Assembly (NCBI GenBank): GCA_031267855.1
Contig: JAIRYH010000004.1
Coordinates: forward strand, 1 to 6,071
Direction of reading: 5' to 3'
From: Prevotellaceae bacterium
Lineage (GTDB): Bacteria > Bacteroidota > Bacteroidia > Bacteroidales > UBA932
DNA: 6,071 nt
Part shown: positions 4,217-6,071 of the stretch, piece by piece
Layout of the letters: each line of letters begins with the position of its first letter
Position numbering within the stretch: the first letter of the stretch is position 1
Program-made: the position numbers and the translations under genes
The notes under the pieces: model-generated
Seen by the model: the letters and a program-made list of their open reading frames with translations, nothing else
Told to the model about the DNA's origin: nothing
Databases searched by the model: none

Positions 4217-6071
4217 TCCACTCTCTTTTTTTCGTCTATGTCCGTACAGGTCATATACGATGGGCGTACCAACAAACAGCGTGGCATAAATACTTGACAG
4301 AATACCGATGATTAACGCCACCGAAAATCCACGGATCACTTCACCGCCGAAAATGGCAATGGCAATCAGTACAACCAGCGTAGTGCCGCCAGTGTTCACG
4401 GTGCGGGACAGTGTGCTGTTCAGGGCTTCGTTGACATTCTGCTTCAATTCGCGTTTCGGGTACAGCGTGCGGTATTCGCGGATACGGTCGAAAATAACCA
4501 CCGAATCGTTAATGGCATAACCGATAATCGTCAGCACTGCCGCAATAAATGTTTGATCCACATCCAGGCTAAACGGCAGTATGCCGGAGAAAATAGAGAA
4601 GAAACTAATCGTAAATATCGTGCAAAATATTAAGCCAACCACGCCGCCTGTTCCCCATATCCAATTGCGGAAGCGGGCTGCGATATACAGGAAAATAGCA
4701 ATTAAAGCCACAATGACGGCAATAACGGCATCGCGTTTTATATCGCTGGCAATGGTAGGTCCTACAAAGTCGGAACTTATAATCCCGTTGGGATTTTCCA
4801 GTGTGGAAGTAAATTCATTCAGCGGGATATCTGCGGCAAAGAAAGGTTTCAATGCGGTATATAATTTCAGTACCACTAAAGTATCTACAGCTTTTGATTC
4901 GTCTTCAATCATGTACGTGGTGGTAATCTTTATTTGGCTTTCGGCTCCGAACTGTTTTACTTCGGTAGCTCCGCCGCCCATTTCTTCCAGTATTGCCGAG
5001 CGCACATCATTGGTCAAAACCGGTTGGTCAAAACGCACGACGTATGTCCGTCCTCCGGTGAAATCTACGCCGTATGTAAATCCTTTGGTAAAAGTGAAGA
5101 ATAAACCTATTACCACAATAATCCCGGATAAGATGTAAGCGGGTTTGCGTAATGCAACAAAATTGACTTTTGTATTCGCAAGAAAATTATCCGTAAGGCG
5201 ATTGGCAAAGGTAATGTTTTTATTCCTGTTCAATCGGTTTTCAAACACCAGGCGCGTGATGAAAATAGACGTAAACAAAGAAGTTACGATACCTATTACC
5301 AACGTTGTCGCAAAGCCTTGAATGGGTCCCGACCCGAAGAAGAACAACACAAGTCCGGTAATGATCGTAGTCAAATTGCCGTCCACAATAGCGGAGTAAG
5401 CATTCTTGTAACCGTCGGTAACGGCGAGGCGCAAGCTTTTACCGCCGCGCAATTCTTCCTTGATGCGCTCGTAAATAAGCACATTGGCGTCTACCGCCAT
5501 CCCCATCGTAAGCACGATACCTGCAATACCGGGCAAGGTGAGCACCGCCCCGAACGAAACCAGCGTTCCGAAAAGGAAAAATACGTTTGTCAGCAGCGCG
5601 ATATTGGCTACTACGCCGGCGCCGTTGTAGAATAACAGCATGTAAGCCAGCACCAGCAGGAAAGCAATAAGGAACGACAGCAATCCGGCATTGATGGATT
5701 CTTCGCCGAGCGAAGGACCGACCACCGCTTCCTGAACAATACGCGCCGGCGCCGGCAGCTTGCCCGATTTCAACACGTTTGCCAGGTCGGTAGCTTCGGC
5801 AATAGAGAAGGTGCCGGTGATTTGCGAACGTCCGCCGGTGATTTCATTCTGCACGCCCGGGTAGGAATACACCGCACCGTCCAAGACAATAGCAATACAT
5901 TTTTTACCATCCCGCGAGGCGTCGGCAGTGAGACGCGCCCAGATACGGGCGCCTTCGGCATTCATGCTCATTTCTACTTCGGGACTGCCTGTTTGCCCGT
6001 ATGACATGCGGGCGTCCGTAACCACGCCGCCGTCAAGGGGCGCTTTACCGTCGGAAGTATTTTTGATAGCA
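4208..6071 (-). CDS. secDF: Protein translocase subunit SecDF, fused SecD-SecF, 5' end outside window
   Basis: SecDF is an inner-membrane RND-type motor that uses the proton gradient to help pull proteins through SecYEG. The frame stays open to the window edge, so about 620 C-terminal residues are visible of a protein usually near 1000 aa in Bacteroidota; most of the SecD periplasmic domain is missing. Numbering from the in-frame GTG at 6025, which is internal: the end of the SecD P1 region and its linker at about 1-110 (VVGPSLGEESI 101-111), SecD membrane helices at about 113-260, and the SecD motif GMAVDANVLIYERIKEEL at 175-192. The SecF half has its first helix at about 296-313, GVDFTGG at 319-325, a periplasmic loop to about 430, and the SecF motif TIIGYAINDSVVIFDRIRE at 499-517. 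Membrane helices follow to about 591, then a basic tail (GHRRKKESGKK). The fusion is normal for the phylum. The stop is TAG. Confidence 0.96.
   Translation of the reverse strand, partial: AIKNTSDGKAPLDGGVVTDARMSYGQTGSPEVEMSMNAEGARIWARLTADASRDGKKCIAIVLDGAVYSYPGVQNEITGGRSQITGTFSIAEATDLANVLKSGKLPAPARIVQEAVVGPSLGEESINAGLLSFLIAFLLVLAYMLLFYNGAGVVANIALLTNVFFLFGTLVSFGAVLTLPGIAGIVLTMGMAVDANVLIYERIKEELRGGKSLRLAVTDGYKNAYSAIVDGNLTTIITGLVLFFFGSGPIQGFATTLVIGIVTSLFTSIFITRLVFENRLNRNKNITFANRLTDNFLANTKVNFVALRKPAYILSGIIVVIGLFFTFTKGFTYGVDFTGGRTYVVRFDQPVLTNDVRSAILEEMGGGATEVKQFGAESQIKITTTYMIEDESKAVDTLVVLKLYTALKPFFAADIPLNEFTSTLENPNGIISSDFVGPTIASDIKRDAVIAVIVALIAIFLYIAARFRNWIWGTGGVVGLIFCTIFTISFFSIFSGILPFSLDVDQTFIAAVLTIIGYAINDSVVIFDRIREYRTLYPKRELKQNVNEALNSTLSRTVNTGGTTLVVLIAIAIFGGEVIRGFSVALIIGILSSIYATLFVGTPIVYDLYGHRRKKESGKK

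Noticed and set aside
6023..6025. GTG at 6025 as the secDF start
   Set aside because: The frame continues upstream to the window edge with SecD-like residues (AIKNTSDGKAPLDGG), and a start here would remove most of SecD.

Overview
The window looks like chromosomal DNA from a member of the Bacteroidota, probably order Bacteroidales. The evidence is a fused SecD-SecF protein, a TonB-dependent receptor with a carboxypeptidase-regulatory-like N-terminal domain paired with a DUF4249 lipoprotein, exact matches to the Bacteroidota promoter element TAnnTTTG, and the absence of Shine-Dalgarno-like sequences before the starts. I cannot name the genus. All four real genes lie on the minus strand, so the window reads right to left: secDF (open at the right edge), an HU-type DNA-binding protein, a TonB-dependent receptor, and a DUF4249 lipoprotein.

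Right part (4208-6071): the C-terminal 620 or so residues of SecDF, the membrane motor that assists Sec-dependent export. It is followed by an AT-rich gap of about 365 bp with no convincing gene. That gap holds a well-formed HU promoter (TTTG, 19 nt spacer, TACATTTG), a 5' leader with an 11-bp direct repeat, and a 17-bp near-perfect copy of the secDF 3' end. The HU gene (3570-3842) ends in a strong, symmetric intrinsic terminator at 3520-3550.

Middle and left (240-3491): a two-gene operon. The receptor and the lipoprotein are separated by only 9 bp and should form an outer-membrane uptake pair of the non-SusCD kind; the substrate is unknown. The receptor start at 3491 follows a TATATTTG element placed directly after the HU terminator.

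Left edge (1-239): a non-coding region built almost wholly of tandem 7-bp repeats of three different sequence families (TTARGAA, CAACNNT, AAYTCAT), separated by short GC-rich spacers with inverted repeats. The last array stops one base before the lipoprotein stop codon, and two units of the same kind form the start-codon region of that gene. This is the least explained part of the window. The rest is ordinary core and outer-membrane biology, and I see no defence system, mobile element, CRISPR array or RNA gene.
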